Source of the DNA: Piper betle | Taxonomy: Eukaryota; Streptophyta; Magnoliopsida; Piperales; Piperaceae | Direction of reading: 5' to 3' | Assembly: GCA_033002965.1 (NCBI GenBank) | Contig: JAURVB010003432.1 | Location: 1-64,000, forward strand | Length of the DNA: 64,000 nt | Part shown: one piece after another, positions 47,601-60,123 of the stretch | Numbering within the stretch: position 1 is the first letter of the stretch | Layout of the letters: each line of letters begins with the position of its first letter | Position numbers and translations under genes: made by a program | Notes under the pieces: generated by a model | Told to the model about the DNA's origin: nothing | Seen by the model: the letters and a program-made list of their open reading frames with translations, nothing else | Database searches by the model: none

Positions 47601-49433
47601 AAAAGCCTAAGTTATGCTTTAGCGGACAAGGAAGCTAATGTCAGTTAGAATTTCTCCAAGACAAAGAACTTGCAGTTTCCATCGAATGAGACTCTCACGT
47701 CAAATATATTCAACCAATAAAACAACCTTCATATAATCATTTCATTATGAATTTCATGTTAAATGCTCAAGTCTTACTTACACACACATGGAAGCTAATT
47801 TCAGTTAAAATTTCTTCAAGACAACGCAGCCTCCATCAAATGAGACCCCATGCCAAATAAGTTCAACGTTCAACTTATAATCCAACCTCTCCCTGTCAGA
47901 GTTAAATCATGAACCTCATGAAAAAACCCAAAAGTTCAACCTTAGCAGACAAGGAAACTATTTTCAGTAAAAACTTCTGTGAGTAAAGTACTTGCCCCAT
48001 CCATCTTAAAATGAAATTAAACAATGTTCTACACACTCAATCATAACAATTTGACGTCACTGAGAACAGAAATCATACACAACACCTGTAATGCCACACC
48101 TAAATATAACTACAATTGAAATCAATAATGTCAAATCACAAGCATTTTACCTCACTGAGAAAGAACATCATTTGCTAAACAGTAACCCAACCCCTAAATA
48201 CAAGTATAATTGACTTCAATAACATCAAAATCATCACAGCCAGTAAACTTTTCCCCATGAAATCAACCAAACCCCTCATAAGTCGCCAACTACCCACTCA
48301 ATCATGAACATTTTACAACACTAAGAAAAGCATTTACCAAACCAGTAACATGACCTTTATACACAACTGCAATTGACACAAATAACATTCAAAGCACAAC
48401 AAATGAACTTTTTTCTCTAGAAAGTCAACCAAACATTGATTTTCGGCCAAATACCAATGCTCTTAACCAAGAAACGAAGTCGTTCATCAAACAAGTAACT
48501 CCATCCCTAAATACAACTACAGTTTCCGTCTTCTTCTTCTTCTTATTCTTCCACCTAATACGTGAAGGGTGTTGGGGCATGGATCCTAAACTAAGATCTA
48601 TGCAATTACAAATAGAAAACTTTTAGATGGCCAAATGCCCTACCTGATGTCAATCCACCTCCATTATTCGAGCTCCATCAAATGATCTTTTTTTCAAGAA
48701 AACCAATCAAACGATGATTACCCACTCAATCATAAACATTTTACTTTGCTGAGAAAGAAAATCATTCACTAAACCAGCTAAGATTATCCCTAGACAACAA
48801 TTGCAATTGAAATCAATAAGATCAAGCTCACAGAAACTTATAAACTTTTTTCTCACAAAAAAATCAACCAAACTATAATTAGTCACTAACTACCCAGCCA
48901 ATCATAAACATATAACTGCAATTAACGTCCATAACATCGAAATCATCCCATTTTGGTAAAACCAAGCCATAAATTAGTCACAAGCCACCCACTCTATCGC
49001 CAACATTCCACTTCTATCCACAAATACATCTACAATTCCAATCAACAAAATCAAGATCAACAGAAACTAGAAATTGCTCACGGAAACGGCATCGGCGATC
49101 TTGATCGTGGCCCGGGTGTCCTCTCTGATGCTCCGGATCTGACTGCCTTCCTTCCCGATTACCCTCCCGATCTGCCTCGACGGCACGACCACCCGGAACA
49201 CCACGTCCTGGGGCTTCCCCCGCCGCTTCGAGGCCTCGCCGTCGTCGAAGCCGGCGGAAAACCCGTCCTCCTCAGCGGCCGAGCCCCAGTCCCGCCGGCG
49301 CTTCCGGAGCTCGCCCCCACCGCTTCGCCGGCGGCGGAGGGAGGTGTGTGGGGCTTCTCGCGGCGTCGGCCATGGCCGGAGATATCGCGGCGGCAGCGGC
49401 GGCGGAGTCGGCGGTGGGGACTGAGCTCAGCAT
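44622..49433 (-). CDS. RNA-binding protein with three KH domains (PEPPER/FLK-like), one frame break in exon 1
   Basis: Eight exons: 49433 (or ATG 49373) to 49082, 47434-47333, 46938-46717, 45533-45475, 45327-45245, 45159-45020, 44870-44808 and 44705-44622. They join in phase to about 347 residues from the ATG at 49373. KH1 (about 56-128) has VPSRQIGRVIGKEG; KH2 (about 153-225) has SQAGSLIGISG; KH3 (about 270-337) has AHVGGLIGKQG. Three GxxG loops imply binding of single-stranded RNA. Plant relatives (PEPPER, FLK, HEN4) act in the nucleus on alternative processing of floral transcripts such as FLC and AGAMOUS. The N-terminus reads through only if the five-base C-run at 49314-49318 is one base shorter, linking the ATG to the KH1 frame. 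No in-frame ATG exists without this. Introns 1 and 3 contain tandem repeats, and an LTR lies 200 bp upstream. Confidence 0.9.
46111..46318. repeat. Two-copy tandem duplication in KH intron 3, 104 bp unit
   Basis: CTCCATAGCATGCTATTTAT starts at 46111 and 46215, and both copies end GGAGCATGATATGCT. Few differences are visible. Confidence 0.95.
47480..49060. repeat. Degenerate tandem repeats, about 160 bp period, filling intron 1 of the KH gene
   Basis: A GGAAGCTAAT-type block recurs near 47631, 47791 and 47954. A second phase of blocks (CACTCAATCAT, ACATTTTAC, TGAGAAAGAA, AAATCAACCAAAC) recurs near 48057, 48155, 48319, 48467 and 48751. Copies are strongly diverged, and the full number is uncertain. 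Confidence 0.6.
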
Positions 49434-49633
49434 GTGGATTGATTAATTGTCAAAATCTCCTCGCTTTTTCCAAAACCCTTCCAACGAGAAGTCCACCGTT
49501 TTATATTCGCGTATCAAAAGGCATAAAAACGATTAATAATCATTTAAATTTAACGAGTAATCTAATTTTAAAAGGACTTGAAAAAAGCAGTAACTTCATG
49601 GTATTCACGACGCATAAAATAGTAATTGTAACT

Positions 49634-52627
49634 TGTAATGCCTGCACCCATAACTGATTTATCAAAAACAAGATAAAAATTAGTTTATTTGAATCGGTCG
49701 TGGAGTTATATAACCCATTAGGACCAATTATAAGGCGGTTTGAGTGAATTATTAGTTATATAATATATCATTGTGAGATTATGATATGTATTATATATTA
49801 TGAGATTTTTCTTATTCTTTAAGATTTTTTTAAAGATTTATTATAAGATGGTTATTATTTTTTAGAGTAGGAGTCCAATCAACTTTTATTTACTATGTTG
49901 CCACCAACTTGTTTTTCCTCCTTACGCTTCTCCTCCCCCCCCAAAACCTAGATGCCACTGACGTCACCCCCGGGCCGCCGCACCACCTCCGATTGACGCT
50001 ACATGTCACCGAATTGTCCCCCATCTTTCTGGCCGCAACTACCCGACCCTGTCTCCCCCGCCCCGGTTTACCCCTTCCCATCCCTCCCTCCCCCACCGCC
50101 CCACCCCAGTCTCCTCCACACCCCCGGCCCCCACCGCCTCCCTGCCAACCCGTCCCTAGCCACCTCCCGCCGACCCCCTCACCCCATCTTCCCCCTTGCT
50201 CTGAATTGCCCGACTCTTACTCAAGTCAAATCAGGTGAGAATCAGCTCAGATCAGTAAGAATTGGGCAATTCTTGGTCCAATTTTGGGTAAACCAATCCA
50301 CCCTAATTTTGACTTGGTTTTCTACCGAGCCAAGTTAAATCGGCTGATTCCGAATGGAATCGGCCGATTTTTGTAACTATGCCTACACCTTGAACTTCAA
50401 TACAAGTTTGTTTCCAAAGTAGATCCGATGTATCCTACGCAAGATCCTACGTGAACAACAAAATCACCTTAAACAAAGTCACAACTTAGCAATTGGTCCA
50501 ACAGGATAAAACTCACCGGTAGACACACCCAATGCTTAAGTCTATAATAACACACATAGACCCACTTAGCGCCGACACAATCAAAATGATCTGGCCGAAC
50601 ATTAACTAAGCCGAACCAAAGCCAAATCGGTTGCAAAAATATCAAACCGACGAGTTAGGTTTTATAGCCCCCCCCCCCCTTAAGAAAATTTTGTCCCCAA
50701 AATTTACCTTAATGAAAACAAAAAAATTTTTGTGTCTACCCCTTAGAGTGTCAGGGCCCATGGGCTTAAATTTTAGCCCATTTGGACATTATTTGACTTA
50801 TTCGAAAAACCATCCGGTGAAATTCGTTCGATAAAACTCTAGATATAAGATTATTCACTAAGGGTAAATGTAACCACAAATATTAGTTAAGGGACACCTA
50901 ATGAGGTTCAACACTCTATTAACTAGGTAATTAAGTTAATTATGTGTCTTACATGTACGTGTACATATGTCGAGGCCTTACATCATTTTACATACCGATG
51001 TGATGCGAGGTTGATTTAGGTTTCATCCCTTGCTATATTTTACGGAGTGAGCTCACTGAGTTAGGATGAAGAGCTCAAATCATCTAGGGTCATATGACTT
51101 TATTGCTTCACCTCTAATTGGCTCCTTAAGTGTCAAGATTAGCCATATTTTAGACATAGGAAGACATCGTTGGCGTTTTATCAGATCCCTCCGATACTGA
51201 GTTATTTAGCCGTGATTTTTACAAGTATAATAAAACTCTAAAAATGTGATCCCTTCTTGGTTTTTAAACTCAAAATCCAGAAGTATATTATATCAGTCCC
51301 TCCTTAAGCCTATTATGTAATATACATAGTTTTACAATTTTCAACTTATCAGATCCCTCCGATACTGTGAATGTAGCGTTGAAAATTGTGACACTAACTT
51401 AACAGTTCCAAGCCACCTAGATACCGTGACGAGTGATATATAGAGGATATGAGGGTGTAAGCTATTTTTTATAATATGAATTATTGTCGTGTGTGTGTGT
51501 GCGTGCCAACCTTTTTAATAAGTTATATATGATTACAACCATGTGATTGTATTCGAGGAAGTTTTATGATATCACGTGGGTGTTAAGACACCTATTTGTT
51601 AGTAACATTATTATTATTTTTTATTTTCATACTAGTAATCAATTATTTGATTACTAACGAATTTTCTATATATATGTAGGAATGTACGCATGCCAGGAGC
51701 CAGAGTAAGTGGACGGATCGAGAGGCTCATGGCTACGTGGATGGAACTTTGTGTATGGGTTGCTATGTATCTAATATATGGGGATCTGGTTATGTATCAA
51801 AGACTTATGATTTATTGGGGATTATGGGACTAATTATTGCAATATGATTTGGGCTAGTGCCCTAAGTTTGGTTAATATTATTATATTGAGTGATTACGCT
51901 TGTCTTATTATTATATTATTATTTTTATCGTAGTGTAGGGCATTAACTTTGGGCACTCTAATAATCGTCTATAGGGTGTGCAAATTTCAAAATCCCGAAA
52001 CACGACGAGGAGCATACCAGGTATGTGAAAAGTATTTGTTCAAGCTCTATGTGTGTTGGAAAAACATGGGTATGAGGAGTTCACAGTTCATACCATGTGA
52101 AGAGCCCACGTGAAGGCGGGGTGTTAGGGTTTGATGCCTTTGTACTCGATGATGTCATGTGTTTGTGTGTTTAATTATTACTTCATGGGTGTGTGGAACA
52201 AATAACCACAACATAGTGTTTACATTACCGCAAAGTCATATGCACCAAGTAATTAAGAGATGCAATCTAATCACTTGAACTAAGAATAAGAATTTGAGCA
52301 TGTCACGGTATCCAACTTCTTAAATGGAGCAAAGGTGCACCACTTAGTTTAAAGCAATCATCCGCATATGTAAAATCACCTTCTTAGTCGCGGGGGAGGT
52401 GTTGCCTCTCTCGTAGTTTGGAGTGCATGTTAGGGGCCTTAAGTTTAATAACTCTTCGTATGATCAGCGTGCATTATATAAAATCTAGTAAATGTTATCC
52501 GTCTTAAGCCTCTTTGAAGGTTGAGATCTGTTTCCTTAAAATATGTACGATAGTAATCTAATGAATAGCTTTTAAATTATAACATTGCACTTCAATTTGT
52601 CCTCAGATCAAAAAATAGGGTGTTATA
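49634..52627 (+). mobile_element. Degenerate gypsy LTR of the same family as 31583-39732
   Basis: It shares the order of blocks with that LTR: a TGTAA start, an ATATCATT/GAGTC zone, a GC-rich Pro-coding-like zone (49920-50220), GGCGTTTTATC(A/G)GATCCC (near 51173), then TTTTCTATATATATGTAGG (near 51662). The right border is unclear: GGGTGTTATA at 52618-52627 is one candidate, GGGGTGTTAG near 52120 another. I found no convincing target duplication. An AATCGGCCGATTTTTGTAAC word at 50360-50379 also occurs in the 61 kb copy. It lies just upstream of the KH gene and may include part of its promoter. Confidence 0.6.
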
Positions 52628-53118
52628 CTTTACACTTTTGTCATCTTGAAAATGAAGACAACCTTTGTCCACAACTAAAATTCAAGAATGAAAGAGCAAT
52701 GACATGAAATAACCCATTAAATATTCTACATGCAATGACATGATAAAATTCAGATGTATTATCTTGTTCGTTAATTTCCAAAAATGAGTTCTATCAAGGA
52801 GATAATTAGCATAATACAAATATATTAATTTTTCAAAAATGATATAGACATTCCAACTTGCTTGTCAATCAAACTTCAATACTCAAAGTAATACAAAATA
52901 TAGTGAAAGATAAAATAACACAAGCAAAACAACGAGCAATGTGCGTGAGCAACCTCCTCATTTCATGGGCAGCATGACACGCTTCAACCTCATAGCTCTT
53001 TTTGCTAGATGTCTCTTTGGAGACTTGCAAGTTGTCCTAGGTGTGTCACTAGCTCCTGCTCCAATATGACCAAGTTCGCAACATGGGAAGATAAACCAAC
53101 ATAAACGGGCTTCTAGCA
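52628..53118. other. Spacer left of the solo Copia LTR
   Basis: No gene supported. The minus-strand frame at 52958-53152 shows no known domain; with 53598-53805 it may have formed one decayed unit before the LTR inserted. Confidence 0.4.
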
Positions 53119-53123
53119 GAAGC

Positions 53124-53592
53124 TGTTGGAAATTGGACATAAATATATACATGAATCAGGAATTGTATCATATGTTATTATATAAGGTTGGCTAAATTAA
53201 ATTGATCTACTAAAGTTAAAGGTTATGAGCCATAAATTAAGGTGTGGAATTTAATGAAAAAGTGTGGAATTTAATGTGTAGATACCTTTTCATAAATTCT
53301 CTTTCGTTATGGGTGGAATTGAATTTATGGAACTAAGGCTATAAATATGGAGGTTATGGTCCCTGAATTCATATCTGATTTTCGTTCTGGTATCCCATTG
53401 TCCAGAACTTTGGTTTAGAAAACTAGTCTTGAATTTGGAAGATCCAAAACCTAAGTGATGGAAGATCCAAAACCTAAGTGATCAAGACTCTGATTTCTTT
53501 ATGGCTTCAGGTACACTTCCGCTATTTCATTTATTTATTTTATTTCTCTCGATAATTTGATATGAAATCTAAATTCTAAATAAAGTCTATCA
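53124..53592 (+). mobile_element. Solo Copia-type LTR with perfect 5 bp target duplication
   Basis: The 469 bp unit begins TGTTGGAAATTGG and ends AAAGTCTATCA (TG...CA). GAAGC flanks it on both sides (53119-53123 and 53593-53597). It has a TATAAATATGG promoter-like box near 53340. A 23 bp tandem duplication (GAAGATCCAAAACCTAAGTG) lies at about 53438-53481. Orientation is set by the TGTTGGA start typical of Copia LTRs and by the TATA box; no internal domain is present. Confidence 0.85.
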
Positions 53593-53597
53593 GAAGC

Positions 53598-54434
53598 ATG
53601 ATGCCAAGCACGAAGCCATCAGGTCCTCTAAAGTCATCTTTGTCACACAGGTGTTAAATCTGTGGAATTGGAGTACTGCCAAAATGTTTTGATGAGCTAC
53701 AATGTCATCACACCTCCAAGGTAGCCTGGCCGATGCGTGAGGCAGCTTCTGCAAGTTGGAGCCAGATGCACAAGTGGCATCTCGTAAAATAGTCTCCACA
53801 CTCATGTCAAGGGAGAACTCATGTTGTTGCTCCCAAGCTCACCATAGGTCCCCATAAGCAGAGAGAAAATCAAGATTGACTCTAGTGTCAAAGATGCCTT
53901 AAACAACCCATTGATATTCTAATAATTCTCAATTTAGTATTACATTTAATATCTATTGGAGTAAAATCATGTATATTATTGGGAATATGTCTATTGATCT
54001 TCAACTTAGTTGGCTAATTTTTAAAAGGATGACTTAGGTTCACCATATTCAATTCGAGTCAAATCGTTACAATTAGTATCAATGCCAGCCGAACACCGTA
54101 TTGGATGGTGGCCTAGACTGGATATGGGATATGTTGTTAGCCACAAATCAAGTAGGACGTGGGATAGGCCACTAGCTACAGTTCATATATAATAATTAAA
54201 CGGAAATAATTCTTAACTTAATCTCACATTTAATACCTTGGGTAATATCTAATATGTTAGTAGGGATGTGTCTGTTAATCCTCAATTCAGTTAAGTAACT
54301 TTTGAAAGGATGAATTAAACCCATCATGGACATGGTCTTTACCGTTACCAAAGCCAATGTAGGACTGTGTTAAATGATGGGTTGGATTTAACATAAACTA
54401 CACTTAATTATGGGACAAATGTACAAATTCTAGG
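53598..54434. other. Spacer with decayed sequence, no supported gene
   Basis: Two related blocks (near 53990-54060 and 54260-54330, both around TTCAACTTAGTTGG or TTCAATTCAGTTAAG) suggest old duplication. No protein is recognised. Confidence 0.4.
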
Positions 54435-55500
54435 GACGAAATTTTCTAACTTAAGTGGATTGTAATAACCCGAGCACCTGTAACGACTTGGCCATTTTGA
54501 GCCACAGGCCAAATGTTACAATATAAAATTAAATGTCTCGTAAATTAATTTTCTATTAATTTATCAACATCATGAATAAATCCATGATGTAAATTTTTTA
54601 AACCATACAAATTAAATTTAAACTCAAAGAATTAGTTAAAGTTCAAATTCTAAGTTATGTCATAAAGTATAATATATTGTAACCAATGTTCGAAATAATT
54701 TAATACCCATAGATTGAACTAAAATCCCACTACCATGCAAACAACCTAGAAGTATAATAACAAATTAAAAAATAATAGTCTAATAACATAGTCTTCATAC
54801 TGTCCTGATTCTACCCATCCCTCCATGCTCACACATGCGGAGGCAATTTTGTGTTAATGATAAAAATACTAAGTCATATAATTATAAGAAACAAATTAAT
54901 ATATTCCATAATATCATTAATTGAGTATTTTAGTGATTATGAATCTATGTCGAGCTATTATTATGCATGGAGGGGTGGCCGCCCATCTAACTACAATCTC
55001 ATATATGCGCACACAAGTTGAATGACCTATGGCCTATAATTACCTATATTTGTCATTGACTCACTCTTTCGGTATCACAAGTACATAATGAGTCATCTTA
55101 CGTCATTGTGCGTTGTCACCCCTTTCGGCATGGGGGAAGGCATTTAATTTTTTAAGAATTTTAAGGGTGCAGCCCCGTGTCGCACTGAGTCAATTCTTTA
55201 ACCCTAGTTCCACTCGGCGCATGGTGGTCAAATGTAGGTTCAAGCCGACCAAGCTACCAAAAAGAAATATATAATATTTCGAATAATTATACGGATTGGA
55301 ATTGTGACGAGGCACCTGCAACTACGATATACCAGCAAAAATGCATTCAATGAAATGACTTTCTTATATGCTGATTAAAACTAGACAAAATAAACATGCA
55401 ATACACAAAATATTAAACTCTAAATTTACATTATTTACGACAAGTTTGGTGAGATAATTAATTATTCATGTGACACAATCAATTAAGCATATCTTACCTT
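54435..55500 (+). mobile_element. 3' end of a gypsy element (polypurine tract and LTR start), degenerate
   Basis: GGGACGAAATTTTCTAACTT followed by AAGTGGAT at 54435-54463 is the end-of-pol/polypurine signature common in plant chromoviruses, and TGTAATAACCCGAGCACC at 54465 is a typical LTR start. The interior part of the element is missing upstream, and the LTR end could not be located; the right border is approximate. Confidence 0.5.
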
Positions 55501-57350
55501 TTAAATTAATTATTCAATCGCAATTCACCCTTAGCCAACAACAAAATTATTATTAACTTATTAGCATGTATTTAATTACTAATATTAGTGTATTTTCCTT
55601 ATGCATTAATTGTTTAACCAAAGAAATCATATTAAGATTACTATCCTAGAAATTTAGGTTATCATTTAGACTTTTAATTAATATCACTCTTTAATTCCTA
55701 TTAAGAAATAATGGTTATTTATTTTGTTAATAATAGCTTGGATATTTATTAATAACAATTTATTAACTTTTTACTAACTCTAATTAATTATCGTAAGATT
55801 AGTTAGATCGTCGTATCCAATTATTTAATATAACTTGTATTATAAATTAAAATATGATTTATTATAATATAATAGTATAATAATTACAAGCATTGAATCA
55901 TAATAGAATGCTTAGAATAAATAAAGTTCCAACCTTTATTGAGTTAAGTTATTTAAAATAATCTTACGCAACTTTGTCACACATCTAATAAATCACGGGA
56001 TAAGATATCGTATATTAGTGAGATGTGTCATCTTCAACTTGGTTGAACAAACTTTTTTTAAACAAGTTCTTGTTACGCGACTAGGATGGCTAGGTTATTT
56101 TTTTAAAAAATATTTTTTAAATGAGAGGATAGTTTTGTCATTGTAATAATTTTTTCATTTTTAATAATTAATCCCTTATAGAGTCTTTTTTCACTCACGT
56201 CATATTTTAGTCTTTCTTACATTGTAATTGATTCTTACTCCTAAAATAATTTATAGGTTAATTAATACTTATTTAATTTTTAATTATTATTATTATATAT
56301 TATTAAGAAAGTGTTGGAATACGATACTATCCAAATTAAGAATTTTATTATAAAAAATAATAATTTTTATATATTTATAAGTATATTATTTGAATTAAAG
56401 TTTGTTACAAAATAATACACGCTTGATTTAGATTTTTTTATGAATTGTTATTTATTACCAAGAAAAAACTTATACTAGAATACCATTTGAATTAAAAATT
56501 TTTTTAAAAATAATCCCATTTAATTATTTTAAAAAATTAACTTATTAAAATTAAAGTTACTTTTAATATTTGTTTTTTGTTAAAATTAAATGTTGCATTG
56601 GTTACTTTTATTTAAAAGCAATACAGTAGTATTTGATATTAATTTTATATATAATTAATATATATCAACCCTTTTCTATTATATTAAACATCTAATTTTT
56701 TCCGATCTTATCACATTTAAGTCATTCTTTTAGTTAATTATGGCTCCACAATAACTTTACATACTTACTAATGTTTATTTAATTTGAAATTATTATTCAT
56801 ATTGTAATTTAATAAGAAAATAGAATTTTAAAATTTTTGAAAATTTTTAATACATTTATAATGATACACTTGAACTACAGTCTCTTACTTAATAATATAT
56901 ACATAATTCAATTTTTTCATAAAATTACATTTATTAATTAACTTATTTATATACTGTTGTCTATTATTAAAAAAGCTAGACTATAATTCTATTTGAGTTA
57001 AAAATCAATTTAAAATTAAATAACATTTAATTATTAAAAAATTTTACTTCTTAAAATTAAAACTTATTTTAATATTTATATGCATTAAAACTATTGAGTA
57101 TTTGTTATTTGTATTTAAAAATAATAAAGTAATATATTTTAAAATTAATTTTGTATATTCTCAATATATATTATCAATAAAATTTTAAATATATCGTCCA
57201 TGTCTTTGCTAGTTATACCTAATATTTTTCCGTCTTGTAATATCAAAAACTTGTTCTATCGAAAAAAATCCCATTTTTTATGCTCAGTAAAAAAGAAAAA
57301 AACAGCTCCATCTGAGTATTAACTGAAAACCCTCAATTTCAAAAGTCTCA
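55501..57350. other. Very AT-rich spacer upstream of CDC23
   Basis: No gene or repeat with clear borders. The final 100 bases before 57432 are probably the promoter and 5' UTR of the CDC23 gene. Confidence 0.6.
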
Positions 57351-57431
57351 TTTATTTTTGCCGCCTCCACCGACTTTCTTCCCCCCTTCCTGCGGCCGCT
57401 CGCCGGTGACCAGCCGACCTCCGCCGCCGCC

Positions 57432-60123
57432 ATGGACTCAAAGCAAACCTACAGAACCGAGCTCCGCGCCGCCATCGGCCACCTCTCTGATCGCTGCCTC
57501 TACTCCGCTTCCAAATGGTATACCTCGTCCTTCCCTCCCTTTCTTCTCCAACTTTTTTTTCCGGAAAAGATTTGGTGCGACAAAGCTTCGATCTTTTCGC
57601 CAGGGCGGCGGAGCAGCTAGTCGGGATCGAGCCCGACCGGGCGTCGCCGAAGTACACCGCTGCAGCCGCCGCCGCGTCGTCGTCGCAATACGTCCGGCCG
57701 CTGCACAGGGGGAGTGGCTCCGGGGCGGCGTGGTCTCGGCGGGCGCCGGTCTCCTACGAGGCGGTGGCGACGCCGGTTGCGAATGTGTCGTATGTGAGGA
57801 CGCCGGTGTTCGTCGATGAGGAGATGTACGGGGATTGCTTTCTGCTGGCGAAGTCGTACTTCGACTGCAGAGAGTACCGGCGGGCGGCGCATGCTCTGAG
57901 GGATCAGTCAGGGAAGAAAGCAACTTTTTTGCGTTGCTATGCTCTATATCTGGTCTGCTTTTCTTCGTCGTCCTCTCGTATAGGCTTTTGGAAGATTAGA
58001 TGTTTGATGTATTGCTTCTGAGTAAGGGTGTTAATCCTGTTCGTTGAAAGAGTGTGAATGAATGATATTAAGGCTTGGCAGGAAAAAATGTATACTTTTA
58101 TGTGCTTTTGAAACTACATATAGCAATTGATTTTTTCGAACAATGTTGGTTGTGTGGATTGTTCAAAGGATAAACAGTACTTTGTTGTGATATTGTTCAA
58201 CTTCTATACAAATTTGATGGTAACATTAGAAACTTCTCCTTTGTTTATCCTGGGTTCTTGCATTGAATAATGTAGGCAGGAGAAAGGCGGAAGGAGGAGG
58301 AAAAATTGAACTTGATGGTCCTTTAGGAAATGGTCATGTTATAAATAGAGAACTAGCGCCTCTTGAGAAGGAACTGTCTGCCCTGCAGAAAAGAGGGAGC
58401 TTAGATGCGTTTGGATTGTATGTGTATGGTCTTGTGCTTCGGGAAAAAGGACGTGAAGACATGGCTAGGTCCATTTTGGTTGAGTCCGTTAACAATTATC
58501 CTTGGAACTGGAGTGCATGGTCTAATCTGCAATCTCTTTGTCCAACTCCTAGTATCCTGGGTAGTCTTAATCTTGAGAACCACTGGATGAAAGACTTTTT
58601 CTTGCCTATACATATCAAGAGCTCAAAATGTATAATGAAGCTTTGGGCAAATATCATAATCTACAGAGCATATTCCGCTTCAGTAACTATATTCAAGCCC
58701 AGACTGCAGTTGCTCAATACAGTCTAAGAGAACTCGATGAAGCTGAACTGCTTTTTGAAGAAGTTCTGAGGAACGATCCATATCGCGTAGACTCCATGGA
58801 TGTCTACTCAAATGTACTTTATGCAAAGGAGAGTTTTTCTGCACTTAGTTATCTGGCACACAGATTGTTTATGTCAGATAAATATCGACCCGAGTCTTGT
58901 TGCATTATTGGAAATTATTACAGTTCAAAGGGGCAACATGAAAAATCTGTTTTGTACTTCAGGAGGGCTCTTAAGTTAGATAGTAAGTATTTTTCAGCCT
59001 GGACCCTCATGGGCCATGAGTATGTGGAGATGAAAAATGCTCCGGCTGCTACTGAAGCTTACCGCCAAGCAGTGGAGATAAATCCTCGAGATTTCCGTGC
59101 ATGGTATGGTCTAGGGCAGATGTATGAGATGATGGCAATGCCTTTTTATGCTCTCCATTATTATTCCAAGTCTGCTTTCTTTCAGCCCAGGGATGCTCGG
59201 TTGTGGAATGCTATGGCTCAGTGTTATCAATCAGAACTGCTAAATATGCCAGAAGAAGCTATCAAATGCTACAAAAGGGCTGTAAACTGTGATGATAATG
59301 AAGGGTTGGCACTGAACCAGCTTGCGAAGCTCAATCGGGAGCTTGGGCATTCTGACCAAGCTGCATTTTACTACAAGAAGGATCTTGAGAGGATGGAAGC
59401 TGATGAGAGAACAGGACCAAAAATGATTGAAGCACTCCATTTTCTTGCTAATTACTGCAAAAGCCAAGGAAAATTTGACGAAGCACAGGGTTACCTTGCC
59501 AGAATTTTAGATGAGAATATTCCTGTGAGTCATCTTTTCCTTATTTCTGTTATGAAAATTTTCATGAGAATAAAAATGTCCGGGCAGTGTTTTATCATGC
59601 ACAATATGTCATAAGTAAGTAGCCACTCAATATCCACAAAATGCAAATAAACGCACATCTATAGTAAATCAAATGTTGGTTCTCTCTATTTTTTTACCTG
59701 GTGTGACTGATTTTCATGCAGTTTTTTTCACTCATTTGCAATCTGGAGTTTTATAGGAGAATTTTATTTGCAATCTGGGCTTGTGTAAGGGTCATGTCCT
59801 TTATAAGATAAGTGCATCTTCAATAGTGTTTTGCAAAGCCTTTGCTAAGCATATCAGTAAAGAATAGGGCTCGTATGTTTTCATTATTCCCTGGCTTTAT
59901 TGTTCACTGATGAGACTTAAGTTCATAATCATTTTCCTTCCTTGAAGTACATATGTTAATGTCTAATGATTTCTTAGTTGCCCCAATAATAAGAATCTTT
60001 CTGATTGATAGTACATACTGCACATTGCCACAGGAAAAGGACACAGCAAAGAGCATTTTAGGAGAGATGAGAATGCCGCAGCCTGGGTTGCCTTCGATGG
60101 ATAATGAGCATTTTCTGCCATGA
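57432..60123 (+). CDS. APC8: CDC23/APC8 subunit of the anaphase-promoting complex (two single-base frame breaks)
   Basis: Four exons: 57432-57517, 57604-57952, 58276-59524 and 60034-60123. With two one-base corrections they give 591 residues. The N-terminal block (LSDRCLYSASKWAAEQLVG, LAKSYFDCREYRRAAH) and the chain of TPR repeats (about 250-540: RNDPYRVDSMDVYSNVLYA, DKYRPESCCIIGNYY, SAWTLMGHEYVEMKN, AWYGLGQMYEMM) are characteristic of CDC23/APC8, a scaffold TPR subunit of the APC/C ubiquitin ligase that drives the metaphase-anaphase transition. The last exon ends SMDNEHFLP. In exon 3 one base is missing in the A-run at 58301-58305 and one in the T-run at 58596-58600; each shifts the frame, and both are repaired by one base. 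The long, uninterrupted exon 3 means few introns for this gene. As a single-copy essential gene it is unlikely to be truly broken. Confidence 0.95.

Noticed and set aside
49909..50338. Pro-rich plus-strand frames
   Set aside because: Same explanation: GC-rich zone of the related LTR, no homology recognised.
58263..58727. Separate short gene starting MNNVG
   Set aside because: This start lies in the intron before exon 3 of CDC23; the frame carries CDC23 residues between two frame breaks.
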